DNA of 64,000 nt from Chloroflexota bacterium (GTDB lineage Bacteria > Chloroflexota > Anaerolineae > Promineifilales > Promineifilaceae). Position 1 is the stretch's first letter, and each line of letters opens with the position of its first letter. The stretch covers positions 1 to 64,000 of the forward strand of contig JABFFZ010000009.1 of assembly GCA_013112725.1 (NCBI GenBank). Reading direction: 5' to 3'. Made by a program: the position numbers and the translations under genes. The notes beneath the pieces are model-generated. The model was given only the letters and a program-made list of their open reading frames with translations, made no database searches and had not been told where the DNA came from. This document shows, piece by piece, positions 16,691 through 26,451 of the stretch.

Positions 16691-17941
16691 ATGATAGACA
16701 TAGAACAAGCTAATCACACGGCCGTGACCCGCATGATGTCCGCCCGCCCCATTTTACGCACGGTGGCTACCGCCCGCGAGGTGATACCAGGGATGCGGGA
16801 TGATTTGCTGTTGCACGCCGGGCCACCCATCACCTGGGAACGCGCCTCCGGCCCGATGAAGGGGGCCATCGTAGGCGCTCTCATTTTTGAGGGGCGGGCA
16901 ACCGATTGGGACAGCGCCGAAAAGCTGGTAGCCACCGGTGAGATCAGCCTGGAACCGTGCCACGAACACAACAGCGTCGGGCCAATGGCCGGCGTCACCT
17001 CTGCCTCCATGCAGGTGTATGTGATCGAAAACGTCACACACGGCAATAAAGCGTACTCCAACCTCAACGAAGGGTATGGCAAAGTGCTGCGTTACGGCGC
17101 ATACAGCCCAGAAGTACTGGACAAGCTACGTTGGATCAACGATGTGATGGGACCGATGCTAGCCGAGGCGCTGTCTCTCAGCGAAGACGGCATGGACATT
17201 CGCGCCCTGCTGGCCGAAAGCCTGCACATGGGCGACGAAGGGCACAATCGTAACAAGGCCGGTTCGTTGCTCTATACCGCCAAACTGGCCCCGCTAATCG
17301 CTCAAACCGGCGCATCCAACACCGAGAAGGCGCGCGTGCTGCAATTCCTGGCCGACAATGCCCTCAGCGTGCTTAACCCCGTCATGGCCGCCTGCAAAGC
17401 GATGGCCGACGCCGGCCATGGTGTGGCCGGCAGCACCATTATGACCACCATGGCCCGCAATGGCACCGACCTGGGCATTCGGGTCAGCGGGTTGGGCAAT
17501 CGCTGGTTTACCGGTCCGGTGGGGCAGCCGGACGGTCTTTACTTTCCCGGTTATACCGCTGCCGATGCCAGCGGCGACATCGGCGACAGCACCATCACCG
17601 AAACGGCGGGCATTGGCGCGTTTGCCATGGCCTCCGCCCCGGCCATTGTCACCTTCATCAGCGGCACGCCGGAGATGGCCGTGAATACCACGCTGGAGAT
17701 GTATGAAATCACCACGGCCGAACACACCGCCTTCACCATTCCTGTGCTGGGATTCCGGGGCACGCCGGTGGGGGTGGATATTCGCAAGGTGGTGGAATTG
17801 GGCATACGGCCGCAAATCAATACCGGCATCGCCCACAAAGACCCCGGCGTGGGGCAGGTGGGCGCGGGGCTGGTGCTGCCGCCGATGAATGTATTTGAAG
17901 AGGCGCTGCTGGCGTATGCAGAGCAGTATGGGCTGCTTTGA
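16691..17941 (+). CDS. DUF1116 protein (YlbE/AllG-like)
   Basis: A 416-residue protein, full length for DUF1116. Recognisable segments are the MDIRALLAESLHMGDEGHNRNKAGSL region, GHGVAGSTIMTTMARNGTDLGIRVSG and FGIR/LGIRPQINTGIAHKDPGVGQVGAG near the end. In E. coli the DUF1116 protein AllG works with FdrA (AllF) and AllH as oxamate carbamoyltransferase; here it follows fdrA on the same strand with a 240-base gap. Strong Shine-Dalgarno GAGGAG. Cytoplasmic. The AllH-type (DUF2877) partner is missing from the neighbourhood. Confidence 0.88.
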   Translation: MIDIEQANHTAVTRMMSARPILRTVATAREVIPGMRDDLLLHAGPPITWERASGPMKGAIVGALIFEGRATDWDSAEKLVATGEISLEPCHEHNSVGPMAGVTSASMQVYVIENVTHGNKAYSNLNEGYGKVLRYGAYSPEVLDKLRWINDVMGPMLAEALSLSEDGMDIRALLAESLHMGDEGHNRNKAGSLLYTAKLAPLIAQTGASNTEKARVLQFLADNALSVLNPVMAACKAMADAGHGVAGSTIMTTMARNGTDLGIRVSGLGNRWFTGPVGQPDGLYFPGYTAADASGDIGDSTITETAGIGAFAMASAPAIVTFISGTPEMAVNTTLEMYEITTAEHTAFTIPVLGFRGTPVGVDIRKVVELGIRPQINTGIAHKDPGVGQVGAGLVLPPMNVFEEALLAYAEQYGLL

Positions 17942-17984
17942 AAGAATAGAATGATTGTCAGTGGTTAGGAGATTAAATGGCAAC

Positions 17985-18058
17985 CAGACATCCGATTTCT
18001 TAAAGAAACCGGATGTCTGGCAAGCATGAGTGGGAAATTCATCTCCATAAAGAGAAAC
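17985..18058 (+). repeat. ATCCGATTTC hairpin element, copy 2
   Basis: Hairpin CAGACATCCGATTTC / GAAACCGGATGTCTG, then a tail with CATGAGTGGGAAATTCATCTCCATAAAGAGA, ending at the next gene's start codon. The element supplies the AAAGAGA purine stretch that acts as ribosome site for the following gene. Confidence 0.7.
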
Positions 18059-18736
18059 ATGCCTAAACAAGACTTTCTGATGCGAATGATAGAGCAGTTG
18101 CGCGGGCTGCTGCCCTATGTGCTGGATTTGGCCCGGTCAGGCAATTACGCTGAAGCGCACGCCGTCATTGACCAGGCGGTGCGGGAGCTGGCGCGGATTG
18201 GTACGGATGGGCTGGCGAAGTTGCCGGACGAAGCTATTCTGGGCAGGCTGCAAACGGATCACGCGGCGGCCTGGGAAGACAAATGCCAGTTTCTCACGGC
18301 GCTGCTGGTGGAGGAGGCAGACATCTTGATGCAAGAAGGTGAAGAGGAGGCGGCTTACGGCCGTTACCTGAAATCCCTGCATCTCCTCCTTTACCTGGCG
18401 CAGGCAGAAAGCGACCCCCTGCCCACAAACGATCTGATACCCGACATTGACCGGGTAGTGGAGTCGCTGGCCGACTTCCATTTGCCCGGCGAGACATGCG
18501 TGCGGCTGTTGGGCTATTACGAGCAGATGGGGGATTATACGGCCGTAGAAAACCTCCTCTTCGACTGGCTGGAAAACAGCCCGCCCGAACTCTATGGTGA
18601 AGCCAACCCGACCCAGACCGGGCTGGAAATCTTCGAGCGGTTGCTCCAACTACCCGATGCCACCCTGGAGCAAGGCGGCCTCACCCGCGAAGAAGTGCAG
18701 ATAGCCATACAAGAGTTGTTGGAATTGGCGGAATAA
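18059..18736 (+). CDS. DUF6483-like helical-repeat protein
   Basis: A 225-residue all-helical protein (MPKQDFLMRMIEQLRGLL...). The pattern resembles DUF6483/TPR-like proteins of unknown function: AIGRYLKSLHLLL-type helix at ~105-120 (EEEAAYGRYLKSLHLLLYL), GYYEQMGDYTAVENLLFDWLE at ~155-178. No catalytic motif. ATG 18059 is chosen because the ATG at 18026 lies inside the repeat element. Follows the DUF1116 gene on the same strand but separated by the hairpin element, so linkage to oxamate metabolism is doubtful. Confidence 0.75.
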   Translation: MPKQDFLMRMIEQLRGLLPYVLDLARSGNYAEAHAVIDQAVRELARIGTDGLAKLPDEAILGRLQTDHAAAWEDKCQFLTALLVEEADILMQEGEEEAAYGRYLKSLHLLLYLAQAESDPLPTNDLIPDIDRVVESLADFHLPGETCVRLLGYYEQMGDYTAVENLLFDWLENSPPELYGEANPTQTGLEIFERLLQLPDATLEQGGLTREEVQIAIQELLELAE

Positions 18737-18737
18737 G

Positions 18738-18804
18738 AATTTGGTGGTCGGTGGCTGGTGGCTGGTAAAACGTTATCAACCAGCCACCGATCCCTGACCA
18801 CCAT
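18738..18804. repeat. Word-repeat hairpin (GGTGGCTGGT type)
   Basis: Left arm GGTGGTCGGTGGCTGGTGGCTGGT words, right arm ACCAGCCACCGATC...TGACCACC. Similar words recur at 38490, 46147, 48528 and 50886. Confidence 0.65.
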
Positions 18805-18818
18805 TTTGGGAGAAAACC

Positions 18819-19778
18819 ATGATTCGCAGAATTGTCGGCGTTATCTTTATTATCATCGCCATTATCGGCGCGGTGGTGGCTTACCAGGGCATGCAGCTTA
18901 CCGACCGGTTTATTGACAATCTGGCGGCGAGTATGAAAAGCGCCCTGCAATTGACCAACGAGACGTTGACCAACGTGGAAAATACGCTGGTGGTCTCCAA
19001 ACAAACGCTCACCGACCTGGGGACCACGCTGTCTACGATGGAAACGACGGCCGGGGATATGGCAACGGCCGTGCAAGACGCCGAACCCCTCATCACCCAG
19101 GTCAGCACGGTGATTGCTACCGACGTGCCCAACAGCATTGAAACCCTCCAAGCCACCATACCCACCCTGGTGGAAGTGGCTACCGTCATTGACGACGCTC
19201 TGACCACCCTCAGCCGGTTTGAGATTGACCAGACCATACCCATCGTCAATTACCGCATCCAATATGACCTGGGCATCAATTACAACCCGGAAGTGCCCTT
19301 TGACCAGGCGGTATCCGAGTTGGGTGGTAGTCTGGACGGGCTGCCAGAAACATTGCGTAGTTTAGAGGCAGAACTGGCAACCACCCAGGCCAGCCTGGAC
19401 ACCATGGCCGGCAACATGGATCAATTAGCCACCGACATGGCCACCCTGAACGCCTCTATTACCGAAGTGCAGCCCATCCTGGATGAGTACATCCGCATTG
19501 TCACCGACGTGAATGACCGGCTGCGCCTGTCCCGCCAGCAAATTGACGATCAGGCTGCCCAGGTGAAGCAGATTTTTAACTTCATCTTTCTCTGGATGCT
19601 GTTGTTTCAACTGGTGCCGCTTTATCTGGGGCTGGAAATGGCCGCCGGTGAGCGGGGCATTGCGCAATATGTGACCGAAAAAGAGTTCGCCGAACGGATG
19701 GCAAAGTACGAAAAATTACTGGCGGAATCAGAAAACAGCACGGACGATAGCCCAGACACGGCCGTATCGTCGGCCTGA
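18819..19778 (+). CDS. Membrane-anchored coiled-coil protein, unknown function
   Basis: A 319-residue protein: an N-terminal membrane helix (residues ~5-23), a long Thr/Leu/Asp-rich coiled-coil region (~30-120 and ~165-245) and a second membrane helix (IFNFIFLWMLLFQLVPLYLGLEMA, ~250-273) before a charged tail. The coiled coil would sit outside the membrane between the two helices. It resembles the extracytoplasmic part of methyl-accepting or MCE-type proteins, but signalling or catalytic motifs are absent. Shine-Dalgarno GGGAGAAAACC. Upstream of the lytic transglycosylase on the same strand. Confidence 0.7.
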   Translation: MIRRIVGVIFIIIAIIGAVVAYQGMQLTDRFIDNLAASMKSALQLTNETLTNVENTLVVSKQTLTDLGTTLSTMETTAGDMATAVQDAEPLITQVSTVIATDVPNSIETLQATIPTLVEVATVIDDALTTLSRFEIDQTIPIVNYRIQYDLGINYNPEVPFDQAVSELGGSLDGLPETLRSLEAELATTQASLDTMAGNMDQLATDMATLNASITEVQPILDEYIRIVTDVNDRLRLSRQQIDDQAAQVKQIFNFIFLWMLLFQLVPLYLGLEMAAGERGIAQYVTEKEFAERMAKYEKLLAESENSTDDSPDTAVSSA

Positions 19779-19844
19779 CATATGGCAATCGTAGGGTCTG
19801 GCACGGCCGTATCCCGGACAATCGCGCCTATGATCACTGTGATA

Positions 19845-19922
19845 GAACGCGGATTTACGCGGATGATACGGATTTACGCGGATATATCAAAAAAGACTGC
19901 GTTTATCCGTATTCATCCGTGT
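19845..19922. repeat. GGATTTACGCGGAT word repeat
   Basis: CGCGGATTTACGCGGATGATACGG, then GGATTTACGCGGATAT, then TTTATCCGTATTCATCCGTGT as the complementary arm. Related sequences are at ~22490-22525, ~28250-28320 and ~28918-28995. Confidence 0.6.
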
Positions 19923-19925
19923 CCC

Positions 19926-22460
19926 ATGCTTTTCCTGCTCCTCTGGTTATTGGCTGCCTGTACAGAACAGGAGGCCCGACCAATTGCTCAGGAAATTTCG
20001 CACACGGCCGTACCCACCCCCACCCTCGCTGCCGGGTTGCCCACCGTCCCGCCACCGCCGCCCACCCAGCCACCCTCAGACACGCCTGCCCTGAGTGGTG
20101 GCGCAGGGGCCGGCAACCCTACCATCGAACCATTGCCCACGCTCACGGCCGTGCCCACCGTCACTCCCTTACCCACGCCCACCAATCTGCCTTCGCCCGT
20201 TGAACGAGTGGCCCAGGCAGGCGTGAATCTGCACAACGGCGATTACGCCCAGGCCATCACCCTATTGGAAGCCAACGCCCGCCAGCCAGACGCCTTCACC
20301 CCGGCGCAGCAGGCGGAAAATTTGCATAACCTGGGCATTGCCTACCGGCGCGCCGGACGGTATGCCGATGCCCTGGGCGCCTTTGACCAGCTCATAGCCT
20401 TAAGCGGGGAGCAGACGCCTACGGCCGTCCACTTTTTCATCGGCCAGGCGCGGGACGCATTGGGCGACTATCCCGGCGCGATCACCGCTTATCAGGCATA
20501 CCTGGCGGCCAATTCTGACCTGGGCGCTTACGTCTACCCGCTCATCGCCGCCGCTTACACCGCTACTGGCGACACCGCCAACGCCCAACAAGCCCGCGAA
20601 GCAGCGGTCAACGCTCCCGCCCACCGCCTGACCGAAATTGCCAACCGGCGTACTTTGGCGCGCCTTTACCTGGACGCGGGCAATTACGCCGCCGCCATCG
20701 CCCAATACGACGCCATGCGCGACCTGGCCCTCACCGAGATTACCAAAGGGGAAATGACCTATCTGGCGGGCAGCGCCGAACTGTTGGCGGGCAATACCGA
20801 GGCGGCTTACGGCCGTTTCCAGCAGGCCCTCACCGCCTATCCCCGTGCCTATGACACCTACCTGGGGTTGGTGCGGCTGGTGGAAGCGGGGGTACCGGTG
20901 GACGAGTACCAGCGCGGTCTGGTCAACTTCCACGCCAAGTCCTACGAGCCGGCGGTAGCCGCTTTTGCCCGGTATGTAGCCGCCAACCCGGAAAGTTACA
21001 ACCCGGACGCCCACCTGTACGCCGCCTGGAGTTACGAAGCGTTGGGCAATTTGCCCGCTGCCCTGGCCGAACTGGACCGCTACGCCAGCAGCAACCCGGC
21101 CACGGCCGCTTTTGAGCGCGGCCTGATGCTGGCCCGTGCGGGCGACCTGCCTGGCGCGTTGAGCAATTATGACTTTGCCTTGCAGAACTTCCCGGACGCC
21201 GAAAATGCGCCGGCAGTGGCCTGGCGGGCGGCGCTAAACGCCGAAAATCAGGGAGATGTGGCTACGGCCGTGACCCGTTACACCGCCCTGGCCGACACTT
21301 ACCCCTGGTATGAAAACAGCCCGGAAGCGTTGTTCCATGCCGGGTGGTTGGCAAACCGCAGTGGAGACGTGGACACGGCCGTGACCCTCTGGACACGCGC
21401 CGCCCAGACCTACCCCGCCAACGAATACGGCAGCGCCGCCCTGGTCTGGTTGTTGCGCGTCTTACCCGGTTACAGCCCCACCCACGCCGAAGATGGCAGT
21501 AGCGTTCCTGACCCGCACAAATTGTTGGAACAGATACAGCAGCAGGCAGGGGGGGGCACGGCCGTGAACTACTATGCCCTCCGCGCCAGAGACATTGTGC
21601 AGGGGAACGAGCCATTTACGGCCGTTGGCCCCTTCCGTGTGCCCACCGCCGGCGAAGAGGCCGCCGCCCAGGCCGAAGCCGAAGGCTGGCTGCGCCGTTG
21701 GCTGGGCCTGGAAGCAGGCGCCGATATTCGCAGCCTGTCGCCTGCCCTGGCCAATGACGGCCGTCTGATACGTGGCCAGAAATTGTGGCAATTGGGGCTA
21801 TATGAAGAAGGCAAACGGGAATTAGAAGCGGTGCGTGAAGCATATGCTCAGGACGCCCTGGGAAGTTACCAACTGGCGCTCTTCTTTCGTGATTTGGGGT
21901 TGTATCGCTCCTCCATTTTGGCGGCGGCGCGGCTGCCCGGCCTCACCGGACAGACTGTGTTTACCATGCCGCGCTTCTTCGGTCATCTGATGTATCCGGT
22001 GTATTACAATGACCTGGTGCTGCCGCTGGCGCAGCAATACAACTACGACCCCCGGCTGCAATTTGCCTTGCTGCGGCAAGAGAGCCTGTTTGAAAGTTTT
22101 GCCACCTCCAGCGCCGTCGCCCAGGGTCTCAGCCAGGTTATCCCGGACACAGGCGCGTACATTGCCCAACAACTCAACTGGCCAAACTATAAAAACGAAG
22201 ACCTGTACCGGCCCTATGTAGGGCTGAACTTTGGCGCATTTTATCTGGCGCAGCAGCTGCGGGCTTTTGATGGCGTCGCCCACGCCGCCCTCTCTGCCTA
22301 CAATGCCGGGCCGGGCAACGCTGCCCGCTGGTACGCCGCTGCCGGCGCCGACCTCGACCTCTACATTGAAACCGTCAATTTCGCCGAAACCCGCCTCTAC
22401 ATTGACCGCATTTATGAGGGATACGTCATTTACCGTTTTCTGTATAGCGGCAACCAGTAA
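19926..22460 (+). CDS. Lipoprotein lytic transglycosylase (SLT) with TPR repeats
   Basis: About 844 residues. Start ATG 19926 gives a short lipoprotein signal (MLFLLLWLLAAC, lipobox LAAC). A Thr/Pro-rich linker follows, then many TPR-like repeats (~80-600; e.g. GDYAQAITLLEANA, GDYPGAITAYQAYLA) and a C-terminal SLT domain (~690-840). The SLT domain has the catalytic Glu in LLRQESLFES, then AQGLSQVIPDTG and AALSAYNAGPGNAARW. The architecture parallels E. coli Slt70. It cuts peptidoglycan glycan strands to anhydro-muropeptides outside the membrane. The ORF extends upstream to 19782 but that part is repeat DNA. No clear ribosome site. Confidence 0.88.
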   Translation: MLFLLLWLLAACTEQEARPIAQEISHTAVPTPTLAAGLPTVPPPPPTQPPSDTPALSGGAGAGNPTIEPLPTLTAVPTVTPLPTPTNLPSPVERVAQAGVNLHNGDYAQAITLLEANARQPDAFTPAQQAENLHNLGIAYRRAGRYADALGAFDQLIALSGEQTPTAVHFFIGQARDALGDYPGAITAYQAYLAANSDLGAYVYPLIAAAYTATGDTANAQQAREAAVNAPAHRLTEIANRRTLARLYLDAGNYAAAIAQYDAMRDLALTEITKGEMTYLAGSAELLAGNTEAAYGRFQQALTAYPRAYDTYLGLVRLVEAGVPVDEYQRGLVNFHAKSYEPAVAAFARYVAANPESYNPDAHLYAAWSYEALGNLPAALAELDRYASSNPATAAFERGLMLARAGDLPGALSNYDFALQNFPDAENAPAVAWRAALNAENQGDVATAVTRYTALADTYPWYENSPEALFHAGWLANRSGDVDTAVTLWTRAAQTYPANEYGSAALVWLLRVLPGYSPTHAEDGSSVPDPHKLLEQIQQQAGGGTAVNYYALRARDIVQGNEPFTAVGPFRVPTAGEEAAAQAEAEGWLRRWLGLEAGADIRSLSPALANDGRLIRGQKLWQLGLYEEGKRELEAVREAYAQDALGSYQLALFFRDLGLYRSSILAAARLPGLTGQTVFTMPRFFGHLMYPVYYNDLVLPLAQQYNYDPRLQFALLRQESLFESFATSSAVAQGLSQVIPDTGAYIAQQLNWPNYKNEDLYRPYVGLNFGAFYLAQQLRAFDGVAHAALSAYNAGPGNAARWYAAAGADLDLYIETVNFAETRLYIDRIYEGYVIYRFLYSGNQ

Positions 22461-22730
22461 CTATACTGCCAAAGGGTATAACCTGACATCTTTATTGGAC
22501 GCGGATTTACAGGATTTTCGGATTCTCACTTGACCAGCTTGATCTGTTAATCCTGCCAATCCATGTTCTATTGCCTGACAACAAAATGTCATTTTATGGC
22601 CTTGCTCAGTATATTTTGTATCCAAGGGGGCAGGAGACTAAAAGATTCGCAATCTCCTAATCTCCAATCTCTCGTCCTTTTTACGCTATTCCCAATTGCC
22701 GCTCTGCCCGGTGTGGCGTATAGTTGAGGC
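22461..22730. other. Gap with repeat remnants
   Basis: No gene supported. A GCGGATTTACAGGATT word copy (~22491) and CTCCTAATCTCCAATCTC words (~22655-22672) are present; the rest is AT-richer sequence without a clear promoter. Confidence 0.5.
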
Positions 22731-25700
22731 ATGGAGAACCCCACCGCTTATATTCCCATGGATCGACGGCAAGCCCTGGCGCTGGGCGTTGACCTGCCAG
22801 AAGTAACGAGCGGAGCGGCGCTTTTTGCCGACATTTCCGGTTTTACGCCGTTGACGGAAGCGTTGGCTCAGGAACTAGGCCCCCGGCGTGGCGCGGAAGA
22901 ACTGACCGGTTATCTGAACCGGGTGTATGATGCCCTGATTACCGAGTTGCATCATTTTGGCGGCAGCGTCATTTCGTTTGCCGGGGATGCCATTACTTGC
23001 TGGCTGGATGGGGATGATGGGCTGCGTGGGGTGGCCTGTGCGTTGGCGATGCAGCAGGCGATGGCTCAATTTGCCGCAGTGCTGATTCCATCAGGGAAAG
23101 CGGTGTCGTTGGCGGTGAAGACGGCCGTAGCCATTGGCTCTGTGCGGCGTTTTGTGGTGGGCGACCCCCAAATTCAACTGCTGGACGTGTTGGCCGGGGA
23201 GACGCTGGAATGGCTGATGGCGGCTGAACATGTGGCCCGCAAAGGGGATGTGGTGCTGACGCCACAAGCGGCTATCGCTCTGCAACCCCACCTGGTCATT
23301 AGCGAGTGGCGCACCTCCCCTGAAAATAAGGCGCAATTTGCAGTGGTGCGGGAACTGCTGCCGGCCGTGCCCGCCCAACCCTGGCCCCCCCTGCCATATC
23401 CGCTGCGCGATGAGCAAATTCAGCCCTGGCTGCTGCCCAGCATCGTTGAGCAGTTGCAGCACGGCCGTGGCGAATTCCTGGCTGAACTGCGCCCCGCCGT
23501 CGCCCTTTTTATGAAGTTCACCGGCATTGATTACGACCATGACCCGGCAGCGACGGTGAAACTTGATTGGTACATGCAGGCCGTGCAGCGCATCATCCAG
23601 CAGTATGATGGCGCGCTGCTGCAACTGACCATCGGCGACAAAGGCAGTTATCTCTATGCCGCTTTTGGCGCGCCTATTGCCCACGAAGACGACGCCGCCC
23701 GCGCCGTAACCGCCGCCTGGGACATCATCCACACGGCGGCCATGCCGGCCATTGAATCGGTGCAAATCGGCATTGCTTCTGGGCGAATGCGGACGGGGGC
23801 CTATGGCGGCAGCGCCCGCCGTACCTATGGCGTGTTGGGAGACAGCGTGAATCTTTCGGCGCGACTGATGGAACAGGCCGCGCCGGGCCAGATATTGGCG
23901 ACGGTGGAGATTCAGCAGGCGGTGGACAGCTTCGAGTGGGAGGCGCTGCCGGCCATTGAGGTGAAGGGGAAGAGTGGCAAGATGCCGGTCACAGCCGTTG
24001 TTCGCCCCCGGCCCCGTTCCATGATGCGCCTGTTAGAGCCGGAATACGCGCTGCCTATGGTTGGTCGGGAAGCGGAAATGGTGATGATTGCCGAACGGAT
24101 CGAGCACGTGTTGACCGGACAGGGGCAAATCATTGGCATAACCGCCCACCCCGGTATGGGGAAGTCCCGTCTGGTAGCCGAGGTCATCCGGTTGGCCCAT
24201 GAACGGGGCCTGATTGGTTATGGCGGTGAGTGCCATGCCTACGCTTCTAAAAGCAGCTACCATGTCTGGCATACCATCTGGCGTGGCTTTTTTAACATCA
24301 TAGGCGACCCCCCGTTGGAGGAGGTGATCGCCCAACTGGAAGCCGAATTGGCGCAGATTGACCCGACGCTGCTGCCTCGCCTGCCGCTGCTGGGCATGGC
24401 CCTGAACCGGGCCATTCCCGACAATGATCTCACTCGTACCTTTGACGCCAAATTACGCAAAGCGTCCTTAGAGTCGCTGCTGGTGAGTTGTGTGCGGGCG
24501 CGGGCCGCCACACGGCCGTTGCTCTTTGTGTTGGAAGATTCCCATTGGATTGACCCCCTCTCCCATGATCTGTTGGAAATTCTGGGTCAGGCCATGGCCG
24601 ATATGCCGGTGCTGCTGGTGCTGGCTTACCGCCTGGTAGAAGTGGGTGGTGATATTCCCCCGCGTGTTAACAAACTGCCTTATTATTCCGAAGTGATGTT
24701 GACGGAGTTTACGCCGCAGGAGGCGCGCCACTTGATGCAGCTCAAGGTGGCGCAGTTGTTTGGGGCAGACACGGCCGTGTCTGCCGCCTTTGTTGACCGC
24801 ATTGTCACCAAAGCTGATGGCAACCCCTTTTACATTGAAGAACTGCTCAATTATTTGCAAGACCGGCGCATAGACCCTCAGTCGGCCGATGCCCTGGACA
24901 CGCTTGATCTGCCCGATAGTTTGCACAGCCTGATCCTCAGTCGCATTGACCAACTGACCGAAGGGCAAAAGAACACCATCAAAATTGCCAGCGTTATCGG
25001 CCGTTTGTTTCAGGTGGCGCTGTTGTGGGGCGCTTACCCGGAACTGGGTGACGTGGCCCATGTGCAGGCCGACCTGGAGGCGCTGCGCCAGATGGAACTA
25101 ACGGTGTTGGATACGCCGGAGCCAGAACTGGCCTACATTTTCAAACATGTTGTCACCCAGGAAGCCACTTACGAGAGCCTGCCCTTTAGCACCCGCGCCC
25201 GGCTGCATACTCAGATTGGCGCATACATCGAACAGGCTTATGTGGACATGCTGGCAGCATATGTACCCATTTTGGCGCATCATTATGCGCATGGCCTGGA
25301 CGAGGCCAAAAAACGGCACTACTTACTATTGGCGGCGGCCGATGCCCAGGCTAAATATGCCCATGAAACGGCTATCACCTATTATGAGCGGGCCATGCCG
25401 CTGGTGCCGGAAGCAGAAAGAGTGCCAGTGATGTTGAAACTGGGTGAGGCGCTGCAAACGGTGGGCCGCTGGCCGGAAGCGGAAACGGTGCTGGAACAGA
25501 CGCTGGCTTTGGCGCGGCAGTTGGGAGATTTACACGGCCGTGCCGCCGCCCAGACCGCCCTGGCCGAACATATGCGTAAGCAGGGGCGTTATGACGAAGC
25601 CGCCGCCCGCCTGCTGCGCGCCCGCCTCAATTATGCAGAATTAGGAGATGAAGCCGGTACCGCCCAGGTGCTGCAATTTTCCGGCATATTGGCCGCGCAG

Positions 25701-26396
25701 CGGGGTGATTATCAGACCGCCCGCGCCCTTTGGGGTGAAAGCCTGGACATCCGGCGGCGATTGGGTGACAAGAGCAGCATTGCCAGCTTACTCAATAACC
25801 TAGGTATTGTTGCCCGCTATCAGGGTGAATACGCCACCACCCAGCGGTTGTATGAGGAAAGTCTGGCTATTCGTCAGGAGATTGGCGATAAGTCGGCTAT
25901 TGCCAATTCGCTGAACAATCTTGGGTTTTTGGCCCTGAATTTGGGTGACTTGGGCACCGCCCGGCAGCGGTTGGAAGAGGCAGTCACGTTGTTGCGCGAA
26001 GTGGGTGACCGCTGGGCGTTGGCTAATTCACTCAACAATCTGGCCAGCGTGGCCCGCGATCAGCGTGACTACCAGCGGGCGCGGGAACTGTATCGGGAAA
26101 GTTTGCGCATCAACCGCGAATTGGGCGACAAAGGGGCGCTGGCATACCTGCTTGAAGATATATGTTGCCTGGCGGCGGCCGAAAATGACCCGGAATCAGC
26201 GTTCCGGCTGTATGGCGCGGCGGCGGCGTTGCGCGAAGAGATTGGCGCTCCCCTGCCGCCCAGCTACCAGCAAAAAATGGATGAACTGCTGGCCCCGGTG
26301 CGGGCGCAGTTACCCGAAGAACAGGAACAAACCTGGCTGGCCGCCGGGCGGCGGTTGTCCCTCGATGAGGCGATTGTGTATGCCTTGCAGTTGTAA
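22731..26396 (+). CDS. Class III cyclase / AAA ATPase / TPR multidomain protein
   Basis: A 1221-residue protein. The first cyclase domain (~20-200) has FADISGF and ISFAGDAI with both metal Asp. The second (~260-425) has FMKFTGIDY, lacking the first Asp, and a degenerate GDKGSYLYAAFG, so it is probably regulatory, as in soluble adenylyl cyclase. A STAND/AAA ATPase follows (~445-800; P-loop HPGMGKSR, Walker B-like LLFVLEDSHW). TPR repeats fill ~860-1140 (GDYQTARALWGESLDIRRRLGDKSSIAS pattern repeated about five times). Probably makes cAMP or acts as a signal-controlled ATPase switch. Stand-alone gene; cytoplasmic. Confidence 0.88.
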   Translation: MENPTAYIPMDRRQALALGVDLPEVTSGAALFADISGFTPLTEALAQELGPRRGAEELTGYLNRVYDALITELHHFGGSVISFAGDAITCWLDGDDGLRGVACALAMQQAMAQFAAVLIPSGKAVSLAVKTAVAIGSVRRFVVGDPQIQLLDVLAGETLEWLMAAEHVARKGDVVLTPQAAIALQPHLVISEWRTSPENKAQFAVVRELLPAVPAQPWPPLPYPLRDEQIQPWLLPSIVEQLQHGRGEFLAELRPAVALFMKFTGIDYDHDPAATVKLDWYMQAVQRIIQQYDGALLQLTIGDKGSYLYAAFGAPIAHEDDAARAVTAAWDIIHTAAMPAIESVQIGIASGRMRTGAYGGSARRTYGVLGDSVNLSARLMEQAAPGQILATVEIQQAVDSFEWEALPAIEVKGKSGKMPVTAVVRPRPRSMMRLLEPEYALPMVGREAEMVMIAERIEHVLTGQGQIIGITAHPGMGKSRLVAEVIRLAHERGLIGYGGECHAYASKSSYHVWHTIWRGFFNIIGDPPLEEVIAQLEAELAQIDPTLLPRLPLLGMALNRAIPDNDLTRTFDAKLRKASLESLLVSCVRARAATRPLLFVLEDSHWIDPLSHDLLEILGQAMADMPVLLVLAYRLVEVGGDIPPRVNKLPYYSEVMLTEFTPQEARHLMQLKVAQLFGADTAVSAAFVDRIVTKADGNPFYIEELLNYLQDRRIDPQSADALDTLDLPDSLHSLILSRIDQLTEGQKNTIKIASVIGRLFQVALLWGAYPELGDVAHVQADLEALRQMELTVLDTPEPELAYIFKHVVTQEATYESLPFSTRARLHTQIGAYIEQAYVDMLAAYVPILAHHYAHGLDEAKKRHYLLLAAADAQAKYAHETAITYYERAMPLVPEAERVPVMLKLGEALQTVGRWPEAETVLEQTLALARQLGDLHGRAAAQTALAEHMRKQGRYDEAAARLLRARLNYAELGDEAGTAQVLQFSGILAAQRGDYQTARALWGESLDIRRRLGDKSSIASLLNNLGIVARYQGEYATTQRLYEESLAIRQEIGDKSAIANSLNNLGFLALNLGDLGTARQRLEEAVTLLREVGDRWALANSLNNLASVARDQRDYQRARELYRESLRINRELGDKGALAYLLEDICCLAAAENDPESAFRLYGAAAALREEIGAPLPPSYQQKMDELLAPVRAQLPEEQEQTWLAAGRRLSLDEAIVYALQL

Positions 26397-26401
26397 ATAG
26401 C

Positions 26402-26434
26402 AGACCTGACAGGTTTGTGAAACCTGTCAGGTCT
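26402..26434. repeat. AGACCTGACAGGTTT palindrome, solo copy
   Basis: Perfect 15-bp arms with GTG loop, directly after the cyclase stop (26396) and before the next start (26452). Same core palindrome as in the subfamily-B MITE but without its GTAA ends. Could act as a terminator/attenuator between the two genes. Confidence 0.75.
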
Positions 26435-26451
26435 AGAGGCGCATTTCCACC

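Noticed and set aside
17294..18070. 258-residue minus-strand ORF antisense to the DUF1116 gene
   Set aside because: Starts in a repeat element, runs antisense to a conserved family protein, and has low-complexity composition.
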